The position numbers were made by a program, and so were the translations under genes. The notes under the pieces are model-generated. The model saw only the letters and a program-made list of their open reading frames with translations, was not told the DNA's origin and searched no databases. Below, in pieces: positions 24,428 to 32,590 of a DNA stretch of 64,000 nucleotides. Each line of letters opens with the position of its first letter. Position 1 is the stretch's first letter. Source of the stretch: Mycobacterium sp. (GTDB lineage Bacteria; Actinomycetota; Actinomycetes; Mycobacteriales; Mycobacteriaceae); the NCBI RefSeq assembly GCF_004298145.1, contig NZ_SCRH01000047.1, forward strand, positions 184,244-248,243. Reading direction: 5' to 3'.

Positions 24428-26347
24428 TTACGACATCGGGGTGAGCGAAACTTCGGTTCGCCCTGCCAGCTCGACGGGAACGGTCAAGCGGCCCAAATCA
24501 TCTGCGGTTAGTTCTCCGTCGCGCGCGCCGCGTAGGCGGTAGCCCCGGCGCGGGACCAGGCGCTCCACTCCGAGCTCGGCGCGGGTCGGCCCTTCACCCG
24601 GGTGCAGGACCAGGCGAAGGTCGCTGCCGTCGGTGCGGGTCGAGGTGACAAGCACTTGCGGATAGCACGCTCCATCCAAGACGGGGCCATGCAATACCGC
24701 CTCGCCGGGGCCGTCGCTGATCAGTGCGCGGTGACCGCCGGGCGGGTTGAACCGGGCGAGCGCCAACATCGCGTTCATGTTCGTGGACAACTCGTCATAC
24801 CAACGGGTGCCGTTGCTTTCGGTGGGCGCCATCTGCCGATCGAGGGAGGTCGCCAGCACGTCGTAGAGCTCGGTGTCGCCCATCTCGGCGGCCGCCCACA
24901 TCACGGGCGCGAACGCGCCCAAGTGCGTCTTGCGGTAGTTGCCCGTGTCGATGGCGTCCCAGCCCCGCAGCACGATGGTCGGCTCGGGCCCGGAGGTGTC
25001 GATGAATTCACGGCGCACGATCGCCCAACAACGTTGCGCGAGTTCAGGGTCGAAGGCGTGCAGCATGCTGGCCAGGCCGCAGTCGGCCATCGTGGAGGTG
25101 AGCATCGGAATGGTGATGCCAAGCCGCGCGGATCGGATGGCGGTGACCCGCCCGTCCGGCGTGATGAACTCCTCGTGCAGCCGGCGCCGGAAATCCTCGC
25201 CCATCGATTCGATGAAACGGGTGCCGTGCAATCGGTCCGACATCGCCAGAGTATTGATGCCGGTCATGTTGCAGGCGCTGTAAATCCAGTTCGGCTCACA
25301 GGGAAACAACGTCATCCCGGACCGTTGCATGTTGTCGTGTACCGCCGTCGCGACCATGTCGTGGGTGTACGGCCAGGTGCGCTTGCCGAGCCGGAAGGGT
25401 AACGCGCCACTGTGACGGTAGCGGTCGTCCCCGGTGTTGGATTCGTACGCGCCCAGCATCGTTCCGAGGTAGCCCGACAGCATGATGTTGTCGCGTTTCA
25501 TCGGGTCCCAGTCGAGGCTGAGGTTGCCCCAGGTCTGCTCAAAAGCCCAGTAGCGCCAGATCGGCGGTAGGGTCAGCTTGTCGATCAGGTTGCGCTGAGC
25601 GGCGGACAGGTAGCCGTGAAACGATGGGGTGTAGTGCAATTGAGCCATCGCCAGTGCCCACTGCATGAAGTTCAGCTGGTAGCGGATCGCCGAGGTCTGG
25701 AACTGGTCCACCTTGGTGAAGCCGTCGAACTTGTCGAGTGGTTGCAGCGCCCGATCGAACAGCGACCGCAAGGTCGCCATATCTTGAACCGAAAGTTCGT
25801 CGTGCACCGCGTCTTTGGGTTGTGGGTCGATTCGCGGGACGGTTGTCAGGTACTGGGCCCGGGTGCGGCCGCGATCCTGTGCGGCGCGGAAGGCGCGGTG
25901 CCGACCCAGGGTGCCCGCCACGGCCACGCCGAGCAGCGCCCCGGGCACCGCCACTCGGGCACCATTCCACGTCTTGCGCCCGCGGGCGGCCTGCTTGCGC
26001 GCATTGAACGCCGTGGCCACCCAGAGGAGCGGCGGCAGCACGATGTTTCCGCTGCCGAACCACGCCACCAACGAAGCCGCGAAGCCCCCCAGCGTCGCCA
26101 GGAACCGTAGCGGGCTGCGGGTGAAGATGTAGCCGGCGCCGGGCGCCAAGGCACCCAGGGCCAACGCGCGAGCGCCGGGCCGCCTGCTGAAGATCGATAC
26201 CCCGACGGCAACAGCTGCCCCGATCGTCGCGGCGATTCCCGTTCGTCGCAGCAGTGCCCGCACGGCGGGGCCGTTCGGTGCATCGGGAACCGTGAGCTCG
26301 TATCCGAGCTTGAGGTCGTCATCTCGCTCGACTGTCGACGTTGACAT
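24428..26347 (-). CDS. Membrane-fused linalool dehydratase/isomerase (LDI) homologue 2
   Basis: 639 residues, paralogue of the protein encoded at 19137-21104. Residues 35-170 hold hydrophobic segments including LRFLATLGGFAASLVAWFGS and the shared SGNIVLPPLLW. The catalytic-like part has DNIMLSGYLG, PCEPNWIYSACN (Cys350 and Cys359) and SDRLHGT, all matching Castellaniella LDI (CEPDNYFVQCN, YDRLHGT). The LDI His129 position is Tyr293. Predicted to isomerise or dehydrate/hydrate an allylic terpenoid alcohol at the membrane; the substrate is inferred only. First large gene of the minus-strand operon, 39 nt after microprotein copy 2. Confidence 0.78.
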   Translation of the reverse strand: MSTSTVERDDDLKLGYELTVPDAPNGPAVRALLRRTGIAATIGAAVAVGVSIFSRRPGARALALGALAPGAGYIFTRSPLRFLATLGGFAASLVAWFGSGNIVLPPLLWVATAFNARKQAARGRKTWNGARVAVPGALLGVAVAGTLGRHRAFRAAQDRGRTRAQYLTTVPRIDPQPKDAVHDELSVQDMATLRSLFDRALQPLDKFDGFTKVDQFQTSAIRYQLNFMQWALAMAQLHYTPSFHGYLSAAQRNLIDKLTLPPIWRYWAFEQTWGNLSLDWDPMKRDNIMLSGYLGTMLGAYESNTGDDRYRHSGALPFRLGKRTWPYTHDMVATAVHDNMQRSGMTLFPCEPNWIYSACNMTGINTLAMSDRLHGTRFIESMGEDFRRRLHEEFITPDGRVTAIRSARLGITIPMLTSTMADCGLASMLHAFDPELAQRCWAIVRREFIDTSGPEPTIVLRGWDAIDTGNYRKTHLGAFAPVMWAAAEMGDTELYDVLATSLDRQMAPTESNGTRWYDELSTNMNAMLALARFNPPGGHRALISDGPGEAVLHGPVLDGACYPQVLVTSTRTDGSDLRLVLHPGEGPTRAELGVERLVPRRGYRLRGARDGELTADDLGRLTVPVELAGRTEVSLTPMS

Positions 26348-26386
26348 ACTCAGCTCACTCCTTGGCTGCGCCGCGACTTCACTTAC

Positions 26387-26524
26387 TCACGAGGCTGTTT
26401 CGCTAGTGCTCATTGTGGGCGGCGACCACCGCGCCACCTGCACCGGCGATTTCGGTTGACGCCGGGTGGGAATCTTCCGGAACGCCGCGCCGACCAGGGC
26501 GGCCACCAGTACACAGCACGCCAT
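26387..26524 (-). CDS. Microprotein MACCVLVAA-type, copy 2 (45 aa)
   Basis: A 45-codon ORF that begins MACCVLVAALVGAAFRKIPT and ends SETAS, with GAGGGAGAG about 6 nt before ATG. The first nine residues are identical to copy 1 at 21101-21232, and both stand immediately upstream of an LDI homologue. Hydrophobic N-terminus of about 15 residues, then a basic stretch (RKIPTRRQPK). It is the first gene of the minus-strand operon, divergent from TetR at 26727. A membrane-anchored micropartner or a leader peptide are the main readings; no known family recognised. Confidence 0.58.
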   Translation of the reverse strand: MACCVLVAALVGAAFRKIPTRRQPKSPVQVARWSPPTMSTSETAS

Positions 26525-26646
26525 CAGCGGCTCTCCCTCGTGCCAGAAAGCGCTGCGGGGGGACCGCTAAAGGCCTGCGTCAGTGCGAAAAAAATGTGGT
26601 CCCCTTCACGCCGATGCATTTTGTGTGATCTGGCGCTAGCATAATA

Positions 26647-26698
26647 CCGACGCGAAACGTCGGCAATAGGGTAGCGCATATTGCATGGCGCGAAACGT
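26647..26698. promoter_or_regulatory. Candidate operators in LDI operon/TetR divergent promoter
   Basis: CCGACG-CGAAA-CGTCGG at 26647-26663 is a 6-bp inverted repeat. The 10-mer CGCGAAACGT occurs at 26651-26660 and again at 26689-26698, 38 nt apart. Both copies lie within 80 nt of the TetR start and 123-174 nt from the first LDI-operon ORF. The position fits a TetR site that controls both directions; binding is inferred. Confidence 0.55.
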
Positions 26699-26726
26699 TT
26701 AGACTTCGACGAACGAGAGGACGTCG

Positions 26727-27395
26727 ATGGGTGCAAACGGAGCCGGTCCGTCGGCGAAACAGGCTGTGCGCGTGGGGCCGTCCCGCAAGCCTGGGGCTGG
26801 GCGCCGACGAGACCCGACGATCGACGACAGGCTCAGGCACGCGGCTCGCGCACTGTACGGTCGCGAGGGCTGGGCCGGGTTTCACTTCGAGGGCGTTGCC
26901 AAAGCCGCCGCTGTCAGCAAGGACGCGGTCTACCGACGCTATTCCGATGCGCAGTCGCTGCTGCTGGATGCGTTGTCGGATCAAGTGGTTCCTGGACTTG
27001 CCGATGATCGACCGATCGAGGACGCCCTGGTCGCGTACGCGTGCGATGCGTTCAGGTATTTCGCCAGTGGTATCGGGAATGCCAATCTGAGGGTCCACGT
27101 CGACGGCGGCCGGTATCCGGAAGTACTGCAGGAATACCGAAAGCGTGTAGTCGAGCCACAGATCGAGCAAGCGGTCGGCGTGCTCGAGCGGGCCCGTCGA
27201 AACGGCGAGATCCATGTCGACGCGTCGTCGGCGGCCGTGATCGAGGCGCTGGGCGGAGCGGTGATGGTCTATGCGCTGGCATCGTCGTGGCGGCTTGACG
27301 AAACCGACGAACTTGATCCGGCCACGGTGCGCCAGCTGACCGATTTCGTCCAGCAGATTCTGTACGGGCGGCTCGTCGACCGATCGAACGGATAA
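26727..27395 (+). CDS. TetR family regulator
   Basis: 222 residues with a basic N-terminal tail (SRKPGAGRRRDPTIDDR). The helix-turn-helix spans residues 35-80 (ALYGREGWAGFHFEGVAKAA, then AVSKDAVYRRYSDAQSLLLD). The C-terminal domain is of the TetR_C type with no diagnostic motif. It is divergent from the LDI operon and likely represses it through the repeats at 26647-26698. It might also control the mycofactocin SDR that converges on it, but no evidence supports that. Confidence 0.87.
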   Translation: MGANGAGPSAKQAVRVGPSRKPGAGRRRDPTIDDRLRHAARALYGREGWAGFHFEGVAKAAAVSKDAVYRRYSDAQSLLLDALSDQVVPGLADDRPIEDALVAYACDAFRYFASGIGNANLRVHVDGGRYPEVLQEYRKRVVEPQIEQAVGVLERARRNGEIHVDASSAAVIEALGGAVMVYALASSWRLDETDELDPATVRQLTDFVQQILYGRLVDRSNG

Positions 27396-27408
27396 GGCCG
27401 CGAGAGGT

Positions 27409-28251
27409 TCAGATCTTCAGCAGTGCACCGCCGTCGACGGCCAGTTGCAACCCGGTGACGTAACGGGACTCGTCCGACGCGAGAAACACGATGGCGTGCG
27501 CGACGTCGTCGGGTTCGACGTAGGGGATCGGCATCGACTGCATCCGCGGGAACGCGTCTTCGACGTCGGACCGGGTCGGCTCGCTCAGGTCTTTGCGGAA
27601 GGCCTTGTACATCGGCGGGCTGTGCAGCATGTCGGTGTTGCAGTTCGTCGGGTGGACCGCGTTGACGCGAATGCCTTGAGCAGCAACCTGCCTGGCGAGG
27701 ACCACCACATACTGGCTGATGAACTGCTTGGCCAGACCGTAGCCTGCTCCGCCCGGGCCGTTGCCCGGGTTGTTCACCGCGTTGGGCAGCATGGCCGCCA
27801 CCGATCCGGTCGCGATGATGGACCCTCCCGCGGGCACCCAGGGCAGCGCGACGTGGATCGTGTTGAGCACACCGATCAGGTCGACGTCGACCGCGTCGGC
27901 GAACGCCGATACCGGGTAGTCGGGGCCGATGGGACAGATGCCTGCGTTGGCGACCACGATGTCGAGCCGGCCGAAGCCGTCGACGGCCGGGGCTACAGCG
28001 TTGTGCAGCGACGGCCGGTCGCGCACGTCAGCGACGACCGCGACAGCACGCTGGTCGAACTTCTCGACCAGCCGCACGGTCTCGTCGAGGTCTTCGGCTG
28101 TGGCCATCGAGTAGCCGACGCCGGGGATGTCCGCGCAGATGTCGATGAGGATGACGTCGGCGCCCTCCTCGGCCAGGCGGATCGCATGGTGGCGGCCCTG
28201 CCCCCGCGCGGCGCCGGTGATCAGCGCTACCTTTCCCGCCACTCGTCCCAT
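27409..28251 (-). CDS. Mycofactocin-coupled SDR oxidoreductase
   Basis: 280 residues. The glycine motif GAARGQGRHHAIRLAEEGAD with following IDICADIPGV is the hallmark of the mycofactocin-associated SDR subgroup. These enzymes hold NAD tightly and pass electrons to the peptide cofactor mycofactocin. Also seen: VVANAGICPIG near residue 94 and YGLAKQFI (Tyr-x3-Lys) near residue 172. It would oxidise an alcohol without exchanging free NAD. GGTTAACC lies at 28274-28281 in front of it. No mycofactocin biosynthesis gene is in the window, so that pathway must be elsewhere. Confidence 0.88.
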   Translation of the reverse strand: MGRVAGKVALITGAARGQGRHHAIRLAEEGADVILIDICADIPGVGYSMATAEDLDETVRLVEKFDQRAVAVVADVRDRPSLHNAVAPAVDGFGRLDIVVANAGICPIGPDYPVSAFADAVDVDLIGVLNTIHVALPWVPAGGSIIATGSVAAMLPNAVNNPGNGPGGAGYGLAKQFISQYVVVLARQVAAQGIRVNAVHPTNCNTDMLHSPPMYKAFRKDLSEPTRSDVEDAFPRMQSMPIPYVEPDDVAHAIVFLASDESRYVTGLQLAVDGGALLKI

Positions 28252-28320
28252 GGCACACCCTCTCGATCGCCTTGGTTAACCGAACGCGGCCAATCCGGGG
28301 GACCGCGAACCAGAATCCTA

Positions 28321-28333
28321 TTACTTGGTTAGT
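28321..28333. promoter_or_regulatory. Weak half-site of the TAACnnnGTTA family before the CoA transferase
   Basis: TTACTTGGTTAGT contains the right half GGTTAGT of the palindrome seen at five other promoters, but the left half is degenerate. It lies 42 nt before the CoA transferase ATG, in the gap divergent from the mycofactocin SDR. It is listed because of position; taken alone it would not be notable. Confidence 0.3.
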
Positions 28334-28374
28334 CTATTGTCACCACGCTGTCGTACGAAGGAGAGGCCACCGAG

Positions 28375-29595
28375 ATGCCTGGGGTATTGGACGGCGTCCG
28401 CGTCATCGAACTCGCGACGTGGGGCTTCATTCCGTCGGCGGGCGTCGCGCTCGCCGACTGGGGCGCCGAGGTGATCAAGGTGGAGCACCCATCGCACGGC
28501 GATCCGATGCGCGGGCTGGTCAGCGCGGCACTGACGCCGCCCGGCCAACAGCCGGTCAGCTATATGTTCCAGACGTTCAGCCGCAACAAGGCGAGCGTTG
28601 GGATCGATCTGACCAGCGAGACCGGCCGGGAGGCGTTGTATCGGCTGGTGGCCACCGCCGACGTGTTCCTGACCAACTATCTGGCCCCGGTGCGACGCAA
28701 ACTGCGCGTCGACGTCGAGGACCTCACGAAGGTCAACCCCCGGCTGGTCTACGCACGCGGGAGCGGGCTGGGCCCGCACGGCGACGAGGCCGACACCGGT
28801 GGCTTCGATCTGGCGTCCTACTGGTCGCGCGGCGGCGTGGCCTATGTCAGCACCCCGGAAGACGCCGAGTACCCGCCGCCGATGCCCGGCTCGGCGTTCG
28901 GCGATCTGCAGTCCGGCTTGTACGCCGCGGGCGGTGTCACCGCTGCCCTGTTCGCCCGCGAACGCACCGGCACCGCTCAGGTTGTCGACGTCAGCCTGCT
29001 CGGCGCCTCGGTGTGGGGCACCGCTCCACACATCGCCGCGTCGTCGTTGTTCGACATCGACGCCATGCCGCGCAGCGACCACCAGTCGGCGCATAACCCG
29101 ATCACCAACACCTACCGGACTAGCGACGGGCGGTTCGTCGCACTCGTCATGCTGGAATCGGACCGATTCTGGGCTCCGCTGATGGAACTCATCGGGCGAG
29201 CGGACTTGGCCACCGATTCGCGCTTCGCCGACGGCGCGGCCCGCAGCGCCAACAGCAAGGCGTGCATCGCCGAACTGGACGCCATCTTCGCGGCCCGCAC
29301 CGCGGACGAATGGCGAGAGATGCTCGGCCGGCAGCGGGGCGTCTGGGCAATCGTCCAGTCGCCGCAGGAAACCCGCTGCGATCCACAGGTTCTCGCCAAC
29401 GGGTACGTCGGGTCCTTGGACGTCGACGGCGACGCCGTGCTGACCGTGGCGATGCCGCCGGTGCAATTCAACGATTACCGACCGAGTCCGAGTCCGGCGC
29501 CGGAGCTGGGCGCCGACACCGATCGGGTGCTGCTCGACCTCGGATATGACTGGGACCAGCTGGTGGAGATGAAGGTCGAGGGCGCCATCACCTGA
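28375..29595 (+). CDS. CaiB/BaiF-type CoA transferase (family III)
   Basis: 406 residues, standard length. N-terminal GVLDGVRVIELATWGFIPSA, EHPSHGDPMRG near residue 39, NKASVGIDL near residue 66, and the active-site Asp region GGFDLASYWSRGG near residue 142. Transfers CoA between acyl-CoA and a free acid through an aspartyl-CoA. It opens the long plus-strand block and is followed by a FadD, giving two routes to activate an acid. Cytosolic. Donor and acceptor are not predictable. Confidence 0.92.
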   Translation: MPGVLDGVRVIELATWGFIPSAGVALADWGAEVIKVEHPSHGDPMRGLVSAALTPPGQQPVSYMFQTFSRNKASVGIDLTSETGREALYRLVATADVFLTNYLAPVRRKLRVDVEDLTKVNPRLVYARGSGLGPHGDEADTGGFDLASYWSRGGVAYVSTPEDAEYPPPMPGSAFGDLQSGLYAAGGVTAALFARERTGTAQVVDVSLLGASVWGTAPHIAASSLFDIDAMPRSDHQSAHNPITNTYRTSDGRFVALVMLESDRFWAPLMELIGRADLATDSRFADGAARSANSKACIAELDAIFAARTADEWREMLGRQRGVWAIVQSPQETRCDPQVLANGYVGSLDVDGDAVLTVAMPPVQFNDYRPSPSPAPELGADTDRVLLDLGYDWDQLVEMKVEGAIT

Positions 29596-29635
29596 CGGTC
29601 GGCCCGTCGTAGCCAGGCCGACCCGTCTGTTAATA

Positions 29636-29646
29636 TAACCTGGTTA
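29636..29646. promoter_or_regulatory. TAACnnnGTTA operator, upstream of fadD-type gene
   Basis: TAACC-T-GGTTA, a perfect 5-bp-arm palindrome with one central base, 47 nt before the acyl-CoA synthetase ATG. Same motif as at 33148, 35276, 49610 and 51042. Probable repressor or activator site; the regulator is not identified. Confidence 0.65.
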
Positions 29647-29693
29647 GTCAATTGAGCATCGACAACCGCGGCGCGTGCCAGTAAAGGTGACGA

Positions 29694-31205
29694 ATGGATC
29701 TTCCGGACCAGATGCGGGCGAGGATTTCCGCCCGCGGCGAGGAGCCGTTGCTCTGCTACGGCGAGTCGTGGCGCAGCCACGACGAGTTCTGCGCGGTCGC
29801 TGAGCAGATCGATGCGACGCTGTCAGCCCACGGCATCGGGCCCGGTTGTCCCGTCGGCGTGTTCATGCGCAACCGCCCTGGGCCGGTCGCCGCCCTGGCC
29901 GTTCTGCTTGCCAGTCGCCGGCCGCTGATCGTGCTCAACCCGGCGATGCCGGACGCCACCGTCGGGAACGACATCGGTTCGCTGCGGCCGCCGGCCGTGC
30001 TTGCCGACCCGGAGGATTGGCGTCGGGCGGCCGTCGGGACGGCTGTGGCTGAGACGGGCGCGCTCGGGATCTCGATCGACTTCGGCGCCGACGACGCGGT
30101 GCGGATGGTCAACGAGCGGGCCCCGGGCGTCGAACACGCCACGGCCGAAGCCGACGTCGCGATCCTCATGCCCACCAGCGGGACTACCGGTCCGCCCAAG
30201 CGGATACCGTTGCGCTACAACGAAATCGAGCAGGCTCTGCGCGGTGCGCAAGAACACTACATGAACGGCAGCGCGCGTGTCGGCAGCGTTCGCGGGGCGG
30301 GGGTGCAGATCTGTGCCCTGCCGCCGACCAACATCAGCGGTCTGTGGGCCTTGGTCACCGCGCTCAGTGGTGGCGGACGAATCCTGTTGCAGGACAGGTT
30401 CGAGACCGAAGCGTGGTCGCAGGCTGTGGCACAATACCGGCCGCGTTCGGTGTCGGTGCCCCCCGCGGCCCTGCGGATGATCCTCGACGCGGGCGTGGAC
30501 CCGAAGAGGTTGTCGAGCCTCAAAGCGGTCTGGGCCGGCGCCGCGCCGGTTGGCTCCGATCTGGCCGACGCCTTCGAAAAGGCGTACGGATGCCCGGTGC
30601 TGGTCAGCTATGGGGCGACCGAGTTCACCGGTGGGATCACCGGATGGTCGCTGCGGGACTGGCGGCAGTGGAAGGACACCAAACGCGGCAGCGTGGGCCG
30701 CGCCCACCCCGGCGTCGAGATCTCCATCATCGACCCCGAAACGCATGAGGAGCTGGCCTCAGGCCAACACGGCATCGTGCGGGTGCGCTCCGCGCAGGCT
30801 GCCGGCGGAGACGGCGAATGGGTCCGCACCAATGATCTGGGCAGTATCGACCAGGACGGCTTCGTCTGGATCCGCGGACGTGCCGACGATGTGATCAACC
30901 GCGGCGGATTCAAGGTTTTTCCGGCCGAGATCGAGGACTGCCTGGAAGGGCATCCGCAGGTGCGCGAGGCGGTCGCGTTCGGGATTCCCGACGAGCGACT
31001 CGGCCAGGTGCCCGTCGCGGTCGTCGTCGCCCAGGGTGGGGTGAGTCCCGATGAGCTGGTCGCCTGGGTCAAATCCAGGCTTCCCGCATACAAAGCGCCG
31101 GTGACGGTGTCGACCACCGAATCGATTCCGCGCAACGCGGCTATGAAGGTGCTGCGCGGGAAAGTCCGCGAACGATTCGAAGGCATTGCTGCGCAATCGA
31201 ATTAG
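29694..31205 (+). CDS. Acyl-CoA synthetase (FadD-type AMP-forming ligase)
   Basis: 503 residues. ATP/AMP loop ILMPTSGTTGPPKR near residue 158, YGATEFTGGI near residue 305, TNDLGSIDQDGFVWIRGRAD near residue 379, hinge and NRGGFKVFPAEIED near residue 402, and the C-terminal Lys in NAAMKVLRGK near residue 482. Activates a carboxylic acid to its CoA ester in the cytosol. It has its own TAACnnnGTTA site and is followed by SDR and two MaoC-type hydratases, so it likely starts a beta-oxidation sequence. Chain type unknown. Confidence 0.93.
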   Translation: MDLPDQMRARISARGEEPLLCYGESWRSHDEFCAVAEQIDATLSAHGIGPGCPVGVFMRNRPGPVAALAVLLASRRPLIVLNPAMPDATVGNDIGSLRPPAVLADPEDWRRAAVGTAVAETGALGISIDFGADDAVRMVNERAPGVEHATAEADVAILMPTSGTTGPPKRIPLRYNEIEQALRGAQEHYMNGSARVGSVRGAGVQICALPPTNISGLWALVTALSGGGRILLQDRFETEAWSQAVAQYRPRSVSVPPAALRMILDAGVDPKRLSSLKAVWAGAAPVGSDLADAFEKAYGCPVLVSYGATEFTGGITGWSLRDWRQWKDTKRGSVGRAHPGVEISIIDPETHEELASGQHGIVRVRSAQAAGGDGEWVRTNDLGSIDQDGFVWIRGRADDVINRGGFKVFPAEIEDCLEGHPQVREAVAFGIPDERLGQVPVAVVVAQGGVSPDELVAWVKSRLPAYKAPVTVSTTESIPRNAAMKVLRGKVRERFEGIAAQSN

Positions 31206-31232
31206 CGCGGTTTCAAGGAGGTTCGAAGTACA

Positions 31233-32144
31233 TTGGGGCAGAAGCATTTCGGCGACCGAGTTGCGGTGGTTACGGGAGCGGGCAACGGCTTGGGTCGCGC
31301 GCACGCGCTCGCGTTCGCGGCGGCCGGCGCGGCCGTGGTGGTCAATGACCTGGGCGGTGGGCGCGACGGGAGCGGCGGTTCCACCGGGACGGCGCAACGG
31401 GTTGTTGACGAGATCACCGAGGCCGGTGGACGGGCGGTCGCCAACACCGACGACATCAGCTCGTGGGACGGCGCCAAAGCGTTGATCGATCAAGCCGTGG
31501 ACACTTTCGGCGGGTTGGACGTTCTGGTCAACAATGCCGGCATCCTGCGCGACCGGATGCTGACTTCGATGTCCGAGGCGGAATGGGATGCGGTAATCGG
31601 CGTGCACCTCAAAGGCACGTTCTGTCCCACCCGGCACGCGGCCGAATACTGGCGCCAGCGCGCCAAGGACGGCCTGCCCAACGGCGCCCGGGTCATCAAC
31701 ACCACCTCTCCATCGGGCCTCTTCGGTAGCCCCGGGCAGACCAACTACGGTGCGGCGAAGGCGGGTATCGCCGGTTTCACCGTGATCGCGGCGATGGAAT
31801 TGCAGCGTTACGGTGTCACGGTCAATGCCGTCGCTCCCACCGCGCTGACCCGACTCACCGACGATCTGCCGGTCGTGCATGAGATGGCCCAGACCGTCGA
31901 CTTGTCGCCCGACGGCGTATCGCCGGTGGTGCTGTGGTTGGCCGGCCCCGCGGCTCGCGACGTGACGGGCCGTGTGCTGGCCGTGATCGGTGGCACCATT
32001 GCCGTCGTGGAAGGGTGGGCCTACGGGCCCGAGGTGCACAGCGACGAGCGCTGGACGACGCAGCGTCTCGATGCAGTGCTGCCCGACCTGCTCGCCAAGG
32101 CGGCGCCCAACGCCGACATGACCGGACGCCGGCCGGTCCAGTGA
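31233..32144 (+). CDS. SDR, 17-beta-HSD4/3-hydroxyacyl-CoA dehydrogenase type
   Basis: 303 residues from TTG 31233, preceded by AAGGAGG 11 nt upstream. Cofactor motif VTGAGNGLGRAHAL near residue 12 with VVNDLGG after strand two, NNAGILRDRML near residue 100, and YGAAKAG near residue 171 (Tyr-x3-Lys). The NDLGGGRDGSGGS loop is typical of the multifunctional-enzyme-2 type 3-hydroxyacyl-CoA dehydrogenase. It is coupled by a GTGA overlap to the first MaoC-type hydratase, matching consecutive hydration and oxidation of an enoyl-CoA. Confidence 0.9.
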   Translation: MGQKHFGDRVAVVTGAGNGLGRAHALAFAAAGAAVVVNDLGGGRDGSGGSTGTAQRVVDEITEAGGRAVANTDDISSWDGAKALIDQAVDTFGGLDVLVNNAGILRDRMLTSMSEAEWDAVIGVHLKGTFCPTRHAAEYWRQRAKDGLPNGARVINTTSPSGLFGSPGQTNYGAAKAGIAGFTVIAAMELQRYGVTVNAVAPTALTRLTDDLPVVHEMAQTVDLSPDGVSPVVLWLAGPAARDVTGRVLAVIGGTIAVVEGWAYGPEVHSDERWTTQRLDAVLPDLLAKAAPNADMTGRRPVQ

Positions 32145-32590
32145 GTGCGTCAACCGCCCATCCGGCGCACCGGCTGATCGGCCACGTGTTGTTGGCCTAC
32201 GATATGCCCATTGAGCGTGGCAAGATCCGCGAATTTGCCGTCGCGACCGGTGCCGTGGACTCCGTGTATCAAGGACCGAATCCTCCTGTGCCGCCGACGT
32301 TTTTGGCCACGTCCATGCACTGGGAGCCGCAAGATCCCTCGCTCGCCACGCTGCTGGGCCTGAATCTGAGCCGGGTGTTGCAGGGCGGCCAGGAATACAG
32401 CTTCATCGGCAAGTTGCCGCAGGCCGGCGACACGTTGCACGCCGAGACCTCGGTGGAATCGGTGACCGACAAGCAAAGTGGCCGGGGCGGCCAGATGACG
32501 TTGATCGTGGTACTTACCCGGTTCCTGCGGCCCGACGGCTCGGTGGCCGCCGAAAGCCGCGCGACCGTCATCGAGAGGGCGGCGTCATGA
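32141..32590 (+). CDS. MaoC-like hydratase subunit, HadA-type (FAS1-like dehydratase domain)
   Basis: 149 residues from GTG 32141 inside a GTGA overlap. Hot-dog fold with LIGHVLLAYDMPIERGKIRE at the N-terminus and a long hydrophobic helix (LLGLNLSRVLQGGQEY). It lacks the D-x4-H hydratase motif, as expected for the non-catalytic half of a HadAB or ChsH1-type heterodimer. The catalytic half follows immediately with a 4-nt overlap. Together they should hydrate a bulky 2-enoyl-CoA. Confidence 0.85.
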   Translation: MSASTAHPAHRLIGHVLLAYDMPIERGKIREFAVATGAVDSVYQGPNPPVPPTFLATSMHWEPQDPSLATLLGLNLSRVLQGGQEYSFIGKLPQAGDTLHAETSVESVTDKQSGRGGQMTLIVVLTRFLRPDGSVAAESRATVIERAAS

